Source: an uncultured Alphaproteobacteria bacterium (GTDB taxonomy: Bacteria; Pseudomonadota; Alphaproteobacteria; Parvibaculales; Parvibaculaceae). Taken from it: a stretch of DNA of 32,965 nucleotides. The stretch spans positions 1 to 32,965 of the forward strand of contig CAISYL010000159.1 of NCBI GenBank assembly GCA_903889655.1, given 5' to 3'. The position numbers were made by a program, and so were the translations under genes. Under the pieces are notes generated by a model. It worked only from the letters and a program-made list of their open reading frames with translations. It was not told the DNA's origin and ran no database searches. Positions 24,850 through 32,965 of the stretch are shown here, one piece after another (within the stretch, counting starts at the first letter, position 1; the number at the start of each line of letters is the position of its first letter).

Positions 24850-25937
24850 TCGACGGACGCTCCGGCAAGCGGCTTCGCCAGCGCGAAGGGCTGGCCGCTC
24901 AGCAGCACTTCCACGATCCGGACATCCTGATAATCGCCATTGAGCGAGACGCGCGGCAGCGCCGTCATCCGCGCCGCATGGCTTGGATGCAGAAGCCCCT
25001 TGCGGGTCGTCGTCGCCGAAGCGAAGCCGAATTCCCCCGCCAGCGCGAAGTCGCGGATGCCGGCCGAAGCCGGATCGCCATAGGGGTAGGAGAAGTGCCG
25101 GGGGCGACGGCCCAGTTCCGCTTCATGACGGGCAAGACCGCGCGCGATCTCGTCGCGCGCTCGGTTCTCGGGAAGCCTGGCCAGTGCGAAGTGGCCTGCC
25201 GTATGTGCCTCGATGCGGGCGAGCGGATTGGCGGCAAGCAGCCGTACTTCGTCCCAGTTCATCGCCAGTTCGCGGGTCAGGGTGCTCATATCGACGCGCT
25301 GCTCCACCGCGAGGCGGTGGATTTCGGCTCGCATCGCATCCTCGGAACCCGACCGGAGACGCCAATAGATCGCGGACCATGCGGCGTTCTTTTCCACCGT
25401 CGTTGCGCAGGCGATCGTCTCATCGCCCTCTGCGAACCGGACGCGCAGCTTATGCGCGCGCGCGATGACCCGTTCCAGAGCCACCCACCACAATTCGGCG
25501 GTGCCGTCGGGCAGGTCAGTCGCCAGATAGACCGTGAACGGAACGTCATGCCGTGAGAAGACGGGCGCCGCGTTCGTCAGATTGTCGCGATAGCCGTCAT
25601 CCAGCGTGAAAACGACGAAGGGTTTTGCGAAGTCTCTCTCCTGAAGCCTGCGCACAGCCTCATCTAGATCGACGAAATCATAACCAATCTCGCCAAGTCG
25701 CCGGATCGTGGCGTCGAGAAAGGTGGGGGTGATTTCGAGGATGCCGTTCGGCGTGAAATTCGAACCGTCCGGCTCGCGAACACGATGCAGCATCAGGATT
25801 GCGCCGACGCCCGCCAGAGACTTCGGCGCAAGCCGATACATACCGCTCGCGTGAAGGGCGAGCAGGGCCTTTTTTGTCCAGCCGCCCGGTCGGACCGCCG
25901 GCGACCGCAGCATGGGGGCCTTCGCGACCTCGCTCAT
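24846..25937 (-). CDS. Polysaccharide deacetylase (NodB-homology family, CE4)
   Basis: This 363-aa protein has NodB-homology motifs: ILMLHRV near the start (His51), the TLDDGYRDN motif with catalytic Asp113 and metal-binding Asp114, and the metal-binding pair in HTAGH (His245 and His249), then FSYPYGDP as motif 3. A long insert (about 145-235) separates the first two motifs and may define the substrate. It removes N- or O-acetyl groups from sugar polymers. No clear signal peptide is visible, so a cytoplasmic or lipid-linked substrate before export is possible. It is divergent from the acyltransferase-flippase genes, so it probably belongs to the same polysaccharide pathway. Confidence 0.88.
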   Translation of the reverse strand: MSEVAKAPMLRSPAVRPGGWTKKALLALHASGMYRLAPKSLAGVGAILMLHRVREPDGSNFTPNGILEITPTFLDATIRRLGEIGYDFVDLDEAVRRLQERDFAKPFVVFTLDDGYRDNLTNAAPVFSRHDVPFTVYLATDLPDGTAELWWVALERVIARAHKLRVRFAEGDETIACATTVEKNAAWSAIYWRLRSGSEDAMRAEIHRLAVEQRVDMSTLTRELAMNWDEVRLLAANPLARIEAHTAGHFALARLPENRARDEIARGLARHEAELGRRPRHFSYPYGDPASAGIRDFALAGEFGFASATTTRKGLLHPSHAARMTALPRVSLNGDYQDVRIVEVLLSGQPFALAKPLAGASVD

Positions 25938-26102
25938 TCCAGCCCTTTCGGTTAACGGCCAATCCTAGCACGGCGTTTGCAATCAGCCTGGCATGGCGAG
26001 AATGCGCGTCCGGAATTGAGAAAAGATTGATCCAGACGGACCGCGGCGAGCCAATAAAAAAATAAACGTTCCAAGTTGATCCATCAGCAAGGCGAGGCCC
26101 CC
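25938..26102. promoter_or_regulatory. Divergent promoter region of the polysaccharide locus
   Basis: This 165-bp stretch between two divergent genes is richer in A and T at its right end (CCAATAAAAAAATAAACG near 26051-26068). TTGATCCA occurs twice, at 26027-26034 and 26076-26083, 49 bp apart. I cannot place definite -35 and -10 boxes. Confidence 0.3.
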
Positions 26103-27401
26103 GTGAAGCCGCTGAAGAAAACCAGAGACGCCATCGAGGCGATCACCCGAATTAACCAGTCCGGTCTTGCCGGCGCGGGCCCGGCTCATCGAGCCACCGG
26201 CCGCGTCATCAGCGGGCCCTGGGGCGCGAAGCCTGAGGTGCTCCTGTCCGTCCATGCCGATTTCGAGGCGCTGCGCACCGCCTGGACGTCGCTCGAGCGC
26301 GACGCCGACTGCACCGCTTTCCAGACCTATGCGTGGCTCTCGGCTTGGTTCCGCAATATCGGCGCCCGGGAAGGTGTCGAGCCAGCAATCGTCGTCGGCT
26401 GGAACGCCGAAGGCGAGGGCGATGCTCTATTCATCCTGCCGCTCGGCCTGAAGCGCGGCGTCTTCGGTACGCGCCTCGTCTGGCTCGGCGGCAGCTTCTG
26501 CGACTACCAGGCGCCCGTGCTCGCCAGAAGCTTTTCGCGTCAGGTGCGCCGCGACCAGTTCAAGGCGCTATGGACCGAAATCCGCGCCGCGCTGCCGGAC
26601 CATGACATTGTCGAACTGAACCGCCTGCCCGAAATGATCGGCGGCCAGAGCAATCCCTTTCTCGCTCTCGGCAACGTGACGGCTCACGCCTCCAACGCCC
26701 ATATGACGCGCCTCCAGCCGACATGGGATGCCTATTACGGCGCCAAGCGCTCGTCGGGCAGCAAGAAGCGCGACAAGCAGAAGCGCCGCAAGCTTGAGGA
26801 ATCGGGCGCGGTCGAGCTGATCACGCCGGAGAGCCGCGAGGAAATCGCTCGCACCGTCGATATGCTGATCGAGCAGAAGACCGCGACCTTCGCCCGCATG
26901 GGTGTCGCCAACCCCTTTGAGAAGCCCGGCGTGCGCGACTTCTACATGGAACTCGCGACCGACGCAGCAGCTGAAGGCCTGATCCATGTCTGCCGCCTCG
27001 AAGTCGGTGGCAAGGTCGCGGCAGCGAACTGGGGCGTCAGCTTCGGCGGTCGCTACCACTACGTTCTGGCGAGCTATGCCGAGCAGGAAGAATTCGCCCG
27101 CCGCGGTCCCGGAATGATCCAGCTGATGGATCTTATGCGTCACGCAACCGAGGCCGGCCACACCGAATTCGACTTCACGATCGGTGACGAGGCTTACAAG
27201 GGCGATTGGTGCGAGGTCGAAATTCGCCTCTACGACCATGTCGAGGCCGTGACCGTCCGTGGCTGGTTGTCGCTTCTTCCGGCGCTCGCCTATCGCCGGG
27301 CTAAACGCTTCATCAAGCAGACGCCGGTACTTTGGGAGGCGTTCACCCGCCTGCGCGCCGCCGTGGGCGCTTTGCCGCGCCTGGGTGCCGCCCAGGGCTG
27401 A
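26103..27401 (+). CDS. CelD/BcsL-like GNAT acyltransferase (FemAB-type) of the polysaccharide locus, first copy
   Basis: This 432-aa protein belongs to the CelD/BcsL (Acetyltransf_6, COG5653) group. LRTAWTSLERDADCTAFQTYAWLSAWF is the typical N-terminal segment. A basic middle stretch (GSKKRDKQKRRKLEESGAVEL) and the C-terminal GNAT part with VGGKVAAANWGVSFGGRYHYVLASYAEQ and FDFTIGDEAYKGDWCEV follow. Such proteins sit in exopolysaccharide and cellulose loci and are thought to acylate sugars or lipid-linked intermediates. I choose the GTG at 26103 because AAGGCGAGG precedes it; a TTG at 26076 has no ribosome-binding site. It is followed 26 nt later by the flippase gene. Confidence 0.82.
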   Translation: MKPLKKTRDAIEAITRINQSGLAGAGPAHRATGRVISGPWGAKPEVLLSVHADFEALRTAWTSLERDADCTAFQTYAWLSAWFRNIGAREGVEPAIVVGWNAEGEGDALFILPLGLKRGVFGTRLVWLGGSFCDYQAPVLARSFSRQVRRDQFKALWTEIRAALPDHDIVELNRLPEMIGGQSNPFLALGNVTAHASNAHMTRLQPTWDAYYGAKRSSGSKKRDKQKRRKLEESGAVELITPESREEIARTVDMLIEQKTATFARMGVANPFEKPGVRDFYMELATDAAAEGLIHVCRLEVGGKVAAANWGVSFGGRYHYVLASYAEQEEFARRGPGMIQLMDLMRHATEAGHTEFDFTIGDEAYKGDWCEVEIRLYDHVEAVTVRGWLSLLPALAYRRAKRFIKQTPVLWEAFTRLRAAVGALPRLGAAQG

Positions 27402-27427
27402 CGACGGCCCGAAGGATGTAAGCCAAG

Positions 27428-28810
27428 ATGGACGCCATGGTGCTTCCACAACCCCTGAAGCGGATCGGCGAGACGATCGCCGCCCGGCTTGCCGACGGCC
27501 ATCTCGCGACGGTCGTTCGCGGGGCTGGTCTCGTCATGGCCATCCGCATCGCGGGTTCGGCCATCGCGCTCCTGAGCCAGGTGCTGCTTGCACGCTGGAT
27601 GGGCGCCTTCGAATACGGCATTTTCGCCTATGTCTGGGTCTGGGTCATCATTCTCGGCATTCTCGCGCCAATGGGCTTCGGCACATCGACGCTGCGTTTC
27701 GTGCCGGACTACACGATCAACAGGAAATGGCGCCGCCTCGCGGGTATCCTCGATGCCTCGTGGCGCGTCGTCGCCGTGCTCGGCATCGGCTTCATGGCGG
27801 TCGGACTTCTCGCGATCTTCATTCTGCGCAACGAGCTTGAACCCTATTACGTGCTGCCGCTGGTTCTCGCGATGCTCTGCGTGCCGGGTTTCGCGCTCGG
27901 CGACACGCTGGAGGGCACGGCACGCGCTTTCGGCTGGGTCGGTCTTGCGTATCTGCCGGCTTATATCGTCCGTCCGCTCGGCATCGTCGTCGTGGGCGGA
28001 CTGGTCTATCTGTTCGCCGGCGAACTGACCGGCGTCGCAGCCGTCGGCGGCGCGCTGGCCGCGACATTCGCGACGCTCGCCGTGCAGCGCTTTGTGCTCT
28101 CGCGCCGCATCGCCCGGACAGTGCCGAAGGCCAAACCATTTCTTCATACGAAATACTGGATCGCCGCTTCCATGCCGCTGGTGCTGGCGGAGGGTCTTTA
28201 TCTCGTTCTCCTCAATACCGACATAGTGCTGCTCGGCTATTTCGTCGATCCCGATCACGTCGGCATTTATTTCGCCGCGACGCGGATCGTGAACCTTATC
28301 GTCTTCATCTATTTCGCGGTCGCCGCGCTCGCCGTTCCGAAATTCAGCGAGCTGCACGCGGCGGGCGACAGGGCCGGCCTCCAGACCTTCGTTCACAACA
28401 TCATCCAATGGATTTTCTGGCCGACGCTGGCCGCCGCCGCAATCATCCTGCTCGGTGGAAAATTCGCGCTCGGCCTCTTCGGTCAGGATTTCAGCGCCGG
28501 TTTTCCGCTGCTGGCCGTGCTGATGCTCGGCTTCATCGCCCGCGCCTCAACGGGACCGATCGAATATCTGCTTAACATGACCGGCCATCAGAATATCACC
28601 TCGGCCGTTTATGGTGGCGCGGCACTGCTCAACATCGCGCTGAACCTCGTTCTCGTGCCGCATTTCGGATTGATGGGCGCTGCCGCCGCGACCGCTACGG
28701 CGCTCGTGGTCGCAAGCTTCTGCCTTTTCCTTATCGTCCGCCGCCGCCTCGGCATCACGGCCTTCGTCTTCGCCTCGGGCAAGGCCACGGCGGCACTGGA
28801 GTCGAAATGA
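27428..28810 (+). CDS. Polysaccharide flippase (Wzx-like, MOP superfamily)
   Basis: This 460-aa integral membrane protein has about 12-14 hydrophobic segments. The first region (VVRGAGLVMAIRIAGSAIALLSQVLLARWMGAFEYG) is the classic start of O-antigen/polysaccharide translocases, and LNTDIVLLGYFVDPDHVGIYFAATRI matches the second half-repeat. It would flip undecaprenyl-linked repeat units across the inner membrane. The ATG at 27428 is weakly supported; a second ATG 9 nt downstream is possible. The stop overlaps the next gene's start (ATGA, 28807-28810), showing translational coupling with the second acyltransferase. Confidence 0.9.
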   Translation: MDAMVLPQPLKRIGETIAARLADGHLATVVRGAGLVMAIRIAGSAIALLSQVLLARWMGAFEYGIFAYVWVWVIILGILAPMGFGTSTLRFVPDYTINRKWRRLAGILDASWRVVAVLGIGFMAVGLLAIFILRNELEPYYVLPLVLAMLCVPGFALGDTLEGTARAFGWVGLAYLPAYIVRPLGIVVVGGLVYLFAGELTGVAAVGGALAATFATLAVQRFVLSRRIARTVPKAKPFLHTKYWIAASMPLVLAEGLYLVLLNTDIVLLGYFVDPDHVGIYFAATRIVNLIVFIYFAVAALAVPKFSELHAAGDRAGLQTFVHNIIQWIFWPTLAAAAIILLGGKFALGLFGQDFSAGFPLLAVLMLGFIARASTGPIEYLLNMTGHQNITSAVYGGAALLNIALNLVLVPHFGLMGAAAATATALVVASFCLFLIVRRRLGITAFVFASGKATAALESK

Positions 28811-30096
28811 CCGAGCTCAATCATCCGCATCATTCTCTATTCTGGACGCGGCGGCAAAGGCCCGCGCCGATGGAATCCTCGCTTTCGGTCTATCCGCTGA
28901 GCCATGCGGCACGCTTCCTGATCGACAATCCGCCGCGCGCCGATATCGTCCTGCTCGAAAGCGCCGACGCGTTGACGCCTTATATCGGTGCCGTCGATGA
29001 ACTTGCCGCCGCCGCGACGGACAGCAATCCGCTCTTCGAAAGCGCGGCGCTGCAGGCGGCCATGACCCATCTGACGCCGCAAGGCGCCGTCCGCGTCGCT
29101 CTGGTCTGGAGCGAACCCAAAGCCGACGGGACGCGGCTGTTGATCGGAGCCTTCCCGTATCGGGCGTGGCGCTTTTACCTCGGCCTGCCGATCGCCGTCT
29201 GGAGCGTGTGGACGCATATTCACAGCTTCCTGGCGACGCCACTCGTGCGTACCGGCTACGAGCGCACGGCAATCCGCCGCTTTCTCGGCTATGCCGATCA
29301 ATCCGGCGCGCCGCTCGTCCGCTTCCCGCTTTTTGAGGCCGGTGGTGCATTCGATGCCGCGCTTAACGACGTGCTCGCCGAGCGCGGACTCCCGAACGCC
29401 GAGACAGAAAGGCACGAACGCGCTTTTCTCAAATCCGATCTCGATGGCGAAGCCTATCTCGCCACGCATATGCGCAAGAAGAAGCGCAAGGAATATGGCC
29501 GCCTTTGGAACCGGCTTGCCGACAACGGCGCGGTCGAATTCGTGGCGCATGACGGAGGCCCCGATTTCCACGGTTGGCTTGCGCAGTTCCTTCGCCTCGA
29601 ACGCAGCGGCTGGAAAGGCAGGCGCGGCACGGCGCTGGCTGAACGCCCCGAGGAACGGCAATTCTTCGAGAGCTTCGCGGGCCGGGCCTATTCGAAAAGC
29701 AAACTGCATTGCGCGGAAATACGCCTGGACGGCAAGCCGGTCGCAATGCTGGCAAGCTTTCTGTCAGGAGGCGGTGCCTATAGCTTCAAGATCGCCTACG
29801 ACGAGGCCTTTGCGAAATACTCGCCAGGCGCATTGCTGATGATGAAAGCCATCGGCGCCTTCCAGAGCGACCCACGCATCGCATGGGTCGATTCCTGCGC
29901 GATCCCGAACCATCCGATGATCGATCACATCTGGGCGGAGCGCCGCGGCATCCGCGCGGTGAACGCCGCGACCGTTCACCCGCTGAGCGACGCGCTCGTC
30001 GCCTATGCGTCCCGCGCGACGCACGTCGCCGATTTTGCCTGGGCCAAAGCCCGCGCCGTCTATCACCGCATCCGCAAAGAGGTGGAGCATGACTAA
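28807..30096 (+). CDS. CelD/BcsL-like GNAT acyltransferase (FemAB-type), second copy
   Basis: This 429-aa protein is in the same family as the gene before the flippase but is clearly diverged. Markers are DELAAAATDSNPLFESAALQAA, the basic motif MRKKKRKEYGRLWNRL, FLRLERSGWKGRRGTAL and the GNAT-type LDGKPVAMLASFLSGGGAYSFKIAYDE with KYSPGALLMMKAI. The order WKG...AEIRLDGKPVA...KIAYDE is typical of cellulose-biosynthesis CelD-like acyltransferases. It is coupled to the flippase by an ATGA overlap and overlaps the JmjC-like gene by 8 nt. I infer acylation of a glycan intermediate; the donor and acceptor are unknown. Confidence 0.85.
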   Translation: MTELNHPHHSLFWTRRQRPAPMESSLSVYPLSHAARFLIDNPPRADIVLLESADALTPYIGAVDELAAAATDSNPLFESAALQAAMTHLTPQGAVRVALVWSEPKADGTRLLIGAFPYRAWRFYLGLPIAVWSVWTHIHSFLATPLVRTGYERTAIRRFLGYADQSGAPLVRFPLFEAGGAFDAALNDVLAERGLPNAETERHERAFLKSDLDGEAYLATHMRKKKRKEYGRLWNRLADNGAVEFVAHDGGPDFHGWLAQFLRLERSGWKGRRGTALAERPEERQFFESFAGRAYSKSKLHCAEIRLDGKPVAMLASFLSGGGAYSFKIAYDEAFAKYSPGALLMMKAIGAFQSDPRIAWVDSCAIPNHPMIDHIWAERRGIRAVNAATVHPLSDALVAYASRATHVADFAWAKARAVYHRIRKEVEHD

Positions 30097-30991
30097 GTTG
30101 ATCGAAGTGCAGCCGGGAACCGTCGGCAAGACGATGCCGACGAAGACCTTCCGGCTGAAGCATCATCTGGCCGGCCATCCGCTTTTTCAACTCGACCGTC
30201 TGGCGCGCCTTGCAGCCTCGCTTCCGGCCGACAGCGTCGAGTTCAATGGGCCGGTATTGCCGGGACAGGATCCACGCCTTACGCCGTCGAACGGGCTGAG
30301 CGCCGAGGAGACCGTGCGCCGGATCGAGGAATGCCGGTCCTGGATGGTCATCAAGAATTCCGAGCAGGACCCGGAATACAAGGCATTGCTCGATGCCTGT
30401 CTCGATCAGGTGGCGGAACAAACCGGCGGCGTCATGGGCGGCGCGCGCCGGCGTCAGGCGTTCATCTTCGTCACCTCGCCGAACAATGTGACGCCGCTTC
30501 ATATGGACCCGGAATATAACTTCCTGCTGCAGATCCGCGGTTCGAAGCGCATGAGCCTCTTCGATCAGAAGGACCGAGGCATCGTCTCGGAGGAAAATCT
30601 CGAACTCTTCCCGGGCAAGCACCGCAACCTGCCTTACGAGGAAGCTTTCGAGGCGAAGGCGACGCATCAGCATCTGATGCCGGGCGATTCCATCTTCGTG
30701 CCGCTTTTCGATCCGCACTGGGTGCAGAACGGGCCGGAGGTTTCGGTGTCTTTCTCGATCACATGGCACACGGACACGTCCGAGAAGCTCGTGAAGCTCT
30801 CTTATGTGAACGCGGGCCTGCGCAAGCTCGGCTTTCCGCAAGCCCCCGCCGGCACGTATCCGGTACTCGACGGGATAAAGGTCGCGGCCTACGACATTGC
30901 GCGGCCGATCTACGACGCGGTGAAGAAGTTCGTCGGCGACCGGCGCAAGGCCGTCGCACTTTTCTTTGGAAAGACGGCTGTCGCGGGTTAG
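30089..30991 (+). CDS. JmjC/cupin-like putative Fe(II)/2-oxoglutarate oxygenase
   Basis: This 300-aa protein shows the cupin-8/JmjC metal triad: His138 and Asp140 in TPLHMDPEYN and His210 in DPHWVQNGP, spaced as in Fe(II)-dependent hydroxylases. FIFVTSPNN before the triad, FLLQIRGSKRMSLFD and MPGDSIFVPLFDPHW fit the double-stranded beta-helix core. The family includes protein and small-molecule hydroxylases, and some members have lost catalysis. There is no signal peptide, so action should be cytoplasmic. The ATG at 30089 has GAGGTGGAG upstream and lies inside the end of the second acyltransferase gene. The operon position suggests it hydroxylates a component of the polysaccharide pathway, but the target is unknown. 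Confidence 0.82.
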   Translation: MTKLIEVQPGTVGKTMPTKTFRLKHHLAGHPLFQLDRLARLAASLPADSVEFNGPVLPGQDPRLTPSNGLSAEETVRRIEECRSWMVIKNSEQDPEYKALLDACLDQVAEQTGGVMGGARRRQAFIFVTSPNNVTPLHMDPEYNFLLQIRGSKRMSLFDQKDRGIVSEENLELFPGKHRNLPYEEAFEAKATHQHLMPGDSIFVPLFDPHWVQNGPEVSVSFSITWHTDTSEKLVKLSYVNAGLRKLGFPQAPAGTYPVLDGIKVAAYDIARPIYDAVKKFVGDRRKAVALFFGKTAVAG

Positions 30992-32965
30992 CCCTGGCTC
31001 TGCGGCGCCCGCAGCGGGCGCGCCGGATATTCTTCGATCACCGTATCCGAATAGCGGCGATAGCGGCGGAGATTGACGCGCGTCAGCAGAATGCCGACGC
31101 GGCGGCCGCTAACCGCCGACAGCATCTTCAAGACACGCGCGACAACGCGGCGGCTCGTGCTCGCCCAGCGAACGACGAGGATCGACAGGTCCGTTATCTT
31201 GACGAGCACCTGAACATCGGCAGCAGCCATGGCTGCCGGCGAGTCGATGATGACGAAGTCGTAGGTCTGTTCCAGCGCCTTCAACACCCAGGCCATCTGC
31301 GAGGAGGCGAGCGCCGCGGTCGGGTTGGGCAGGGGACCGCCCGCCTGCATGACATGCGCGTAGCTGCCATAGTCTTGACGGATCACATGCGCGAAACCGG
31401 CCTGGCCGGTTAGCAATTCGGACAACCCGGCCTGAGGCGGCATACCGAGTGCAAGATGAACCGAGGGCGCGCGCATATCGGCATCGACCAGAATAGTTTT
31501 GTAGCCGCCCATGGCGAGAACCCGGGCGAGGCTCGCCGCCGTCGAGGTCTTGCCTTCATCCATATGCGCGGAGACGACGAGCACGCTCTTGGCTCGGCGA
31601 TCGCCGATGCGCGCCGTCAGCACACTTCCCTGAAGTCCGCGGATTGCTTCGGCGTAAAGCCCGAAGGGTTCGCGCATGAGGTCGGCGGCCGGGCTGCCGC
31701 GCGGTCCGTTTTCAAGCTCGGGAATGAGCCCGAGGAAGGGCATGCCTGTGATGCGCTCTGCTTGTTCGGCGGTGCGGAAACCGGGCGCGAAAGCCTCGAA
31801 GAGGAAACTGACGATCAGCGAAAGAAGGAGGCCCGCGACGACGGCCAGCATCAGCACCGCGCCGGTTTTCGGGAAGGTCGGCTCGGAAGGCTCCTGCGCG
31901 CGCGAGACGATCCGCGCATTGGCAGCGCTCGCATCTGCCTGCGCGCGAGCATTCGCTTCCTCGTAGCGCTTGAGGAAGGATTCGAGCAGGGAACGATTGG
32001 TCGCGGCGTCGCGCTCCAGCGAACGGAGCTGCACTTCGTCCTGATTGAGCGCACCCATGCGCGATTGAAGCTGTGCGAGGCTGGCACGCAGGGAAGAAAC
32101 GCGCGCGGCGGCGACGCGGGATTCGTTTTCGAGACCTTGAATGATCTTGCCGACTTCCTTTTCGATCTGGTGATCGAGATCGGCGAGGTTCGCCTGTGCT
32201 TCCAGCATCTTCGGGTGGGAGGGAAGCAGTGTCTCCGACATCTGGGCGATCTGCGCGCGCAACGCGACTTCCTGCTGCCGCAGGTTCTGGATGAGCGGAG
32301 ACTCGAGAACAGCGGCGGCGGAATTAACCGAATTGCCCGAAGCGATAAGGCTCCGCGCATTGTCGAGCTTGGCTTGCGCTTCCGCGCGCGCGGCTTCGGC
32401 CAGTGTCAGCTGCGAGTTGATATCCGTAAGCTGTTGCTGCGGAACGGTCGAGCCATTAGTGAGGAAAAGTCCCGACTGACTACGGAAGGCTTCAACTGCG
32501 GCTTCCGAGGTCTGGACCTTCTGGCGAAGTTGCTCGATCTGCTGGCCAAGCCATTTTGTCGCTTCGCTATTGACGCTCGTCTTCTGCTCGATCTGCTGGG
32601 CGATATAGAGTTCGGCAAGGCGGTTCGCGATCAGCGCCGCCATGCGCGGGCTGGTCGATGTGAAGTCGATCGCGATGACCCGCGAGGAACCCTTCTGATA
32701 GACGTTGAGCTTGGTCAGCACATTGTCGGCGATGTCACCTTCGTCCGGCGTGCTGCCGCGCACGCCGACCAGCGAAAGAATTTGCGCCTTGGCACCGTCG
32801 CGGAGCGACGGATTGAATTCCGGCTCGCGGTCGAGATGCAGATCCGTCACAAGGCGCGTCAGCAACGGCCGCGAGGTCAGCACCTGAATCTCGCTTTGCA
32901 ATGTCTCGGCGTCGGGTTGCGACGCCTGGCTCTCGGCATCAAAGCTCGAAATCTCGCCGGTACCG
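30988..32965 (-). CDS. Wzc-type polysaccharide co-polymerase/tyrosine autokinase, N-terminus beyond the window
   Basis: At least 658 codons are present and the frame is open to the window edge. Near the edge are Wzz-type sequences (VLTSRPLLTRLVTDLHLD, IDFTSTSPRMAALIANRLAELYI), then a long periplasmic coiled-coil region (EQLRQKVQTSEAAVEAFR and later heptads). A second membrane helix follows (TGAVLMLAVVAGLLLSLIV), preceded by a proline-rich PSEPTFP segment. The cytoplasmic BY-kinase has Walker A SAHMDEGKTSTA, Walker A' ILVDADMRAPS and Walker B FVIIDSPAAMAAADV. The tail carries Tyr residues (LRRYRRYSD, EEYPARP) for autophosphorylation. It controls export and chain length of surface polysaccharide. 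It is convergent with the JmjC-like gene, sharing TTAG. Confidence 0.9.
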   Translation of the reverse strand, partial: GTGEISSFDAESQASQPDAETLQSEIQVLTSRPLLTRLVTDLHLDREPEFNPSLRDGAKAQILSLVGVRGSTPDEGDIADNVLTKLNVYQKGSSRVIAIDFTSTSPRMAALIANRLAELYIAQQIEQKTSVNSEATKWLGQQIEQLRQKVQTSEAAVEAFRSQSGLFLTNGSTVPQQQLTDINSQLTLAEAARAEAQAKLDNARSLIASGNSVNSAAAVLESPLIQNLRQQEVALRAQIAQMSETLLPSHPKMLEAQANLADLDHQIEKEVGKIIQGLENESRVAAARVSSLRASLAQLQSRMGALNQDEVQLRSLERDAATNRSLLESFLKRYEEANARAQADASAANARIVSRAQEPSEPTFPKTGAVLMLAVVAGLLLSLIVSFLFEAFAPGFRTAEQAERITGMPFLGLIPELENGPRGSPAADLMREPFGLYAEAIRGLQGSVLTARIGDRRAKSVLVVSAHMDEGKTSTAASLARVLAMGGYKTILVDADMRAPSVHLALGMPPQAGLSELLTGQAGFAHVIRQDYGSYAHVMQAGGPLPNPTAALASSQMAWVLKALEQTYDFVIIDSPAAMAAADVQVLVKITDLSILVVRWASTSRRVVARVLKMLSAVSGRRVGILLTRVNLRRYRRYSDTVIEEYPARPLRAPQSQG

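Noticed and set aside
29786-30841. 351-aa minus-strand open frame opposite the second acyltransferase and the JmjC-like gene
   Set aside because: Its composition is arginine-rich and featureless, and the plus-strand genes carry intact motifs.

Overview
The window is dense, high-GC bacterial chromosome, and the gene content points to an alphaproteobacterium. The indicators are a stand-alone NDUFS4-type complex I accessory subunit, an Aap-type general amino-acid ABC transporter, a MmyB-type XRE regulator, and tightly packed short operons. The gene mix suggests Hyphomicrobiales or a Parvibaculum-like lineage, but that is only an inference from gene families. I see no phage, insertion sequence, CRISPR array, rRNA or replication origin. 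The only compositionally odd stretch is about 17.0-17.6 kb, where three hand-counted 60-base rows give 79/180 GC, against 37/60 in a row of the neighbouring aapP gene.

Layout. 0-1 kb: a 70-aa hypothetical gene, the NDUFS4-like subunit and tRNA-Arg(UCU). 1-2.85 kb: an alpha/beta hydrolase divergent from a MmyB-type regulator, with two 15-bp operator-like sites whose centres lie 42 bp apart. 2.85-6.35 kb: a bufferin-type RiPP operon (precursor, MNIO/DUF692 enzyme, DUF2063 partner, DoxX membrane protein) divergent from a LysR regulator. 6.4-9.3 kb: an extensin-family protein, a Sel1-repeat protein and an aldonolactone-oxidase-family flavoenzyme. 9.3-12.5 kb (minus): a compact operon metC-modB-modC-biotinyl-domain protein without modA. 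12.7-16.9 kb: aapJQMP, whose binding protein seems membrane anchored. 17.0-17.6 kb: a low-GC orphan gene. 17.6-20.05 kb (minus): cysK-sseA-GNAT, a sulfur-metabolism operon. 20.15-22.4 kb (minus): a Nudix hydrolase, a tiny membrane protein and cyclopropane-fatty-acid synthase. 22.5-24.5 kb: recQ and tRNA-Asn(GUU) on the minus strand. 24.6-32.97 kb: a small membrane protein followed by an exopolysaccharide locus (polysaccharide deacetylase, two CelD/FemAB-like acyltransferases around a flippase, a JmjC/cupin-like putative dioxygenase, and a Wzc-type tyrosine autokinase cut by the window end).

How the genes work together. The bufferin operon would make, modify and support a small exported metal-binding peptide. 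CysK, SseA and MetC handle cysteine, mercaptopyruvate and cystathionine sulfur. Aap imports amino acids. The last 8 kb would modify, export and polymerise a surface polysaccharide. The most interesting points are the bufferin cluster, the modA-less metC-mod-biotinyl operon, the phased operators at 1.9 kb and the JmjC-like enzyme inside the polysaccharide locus. Functions are assigned from recognised families read by eye; no database search was run.
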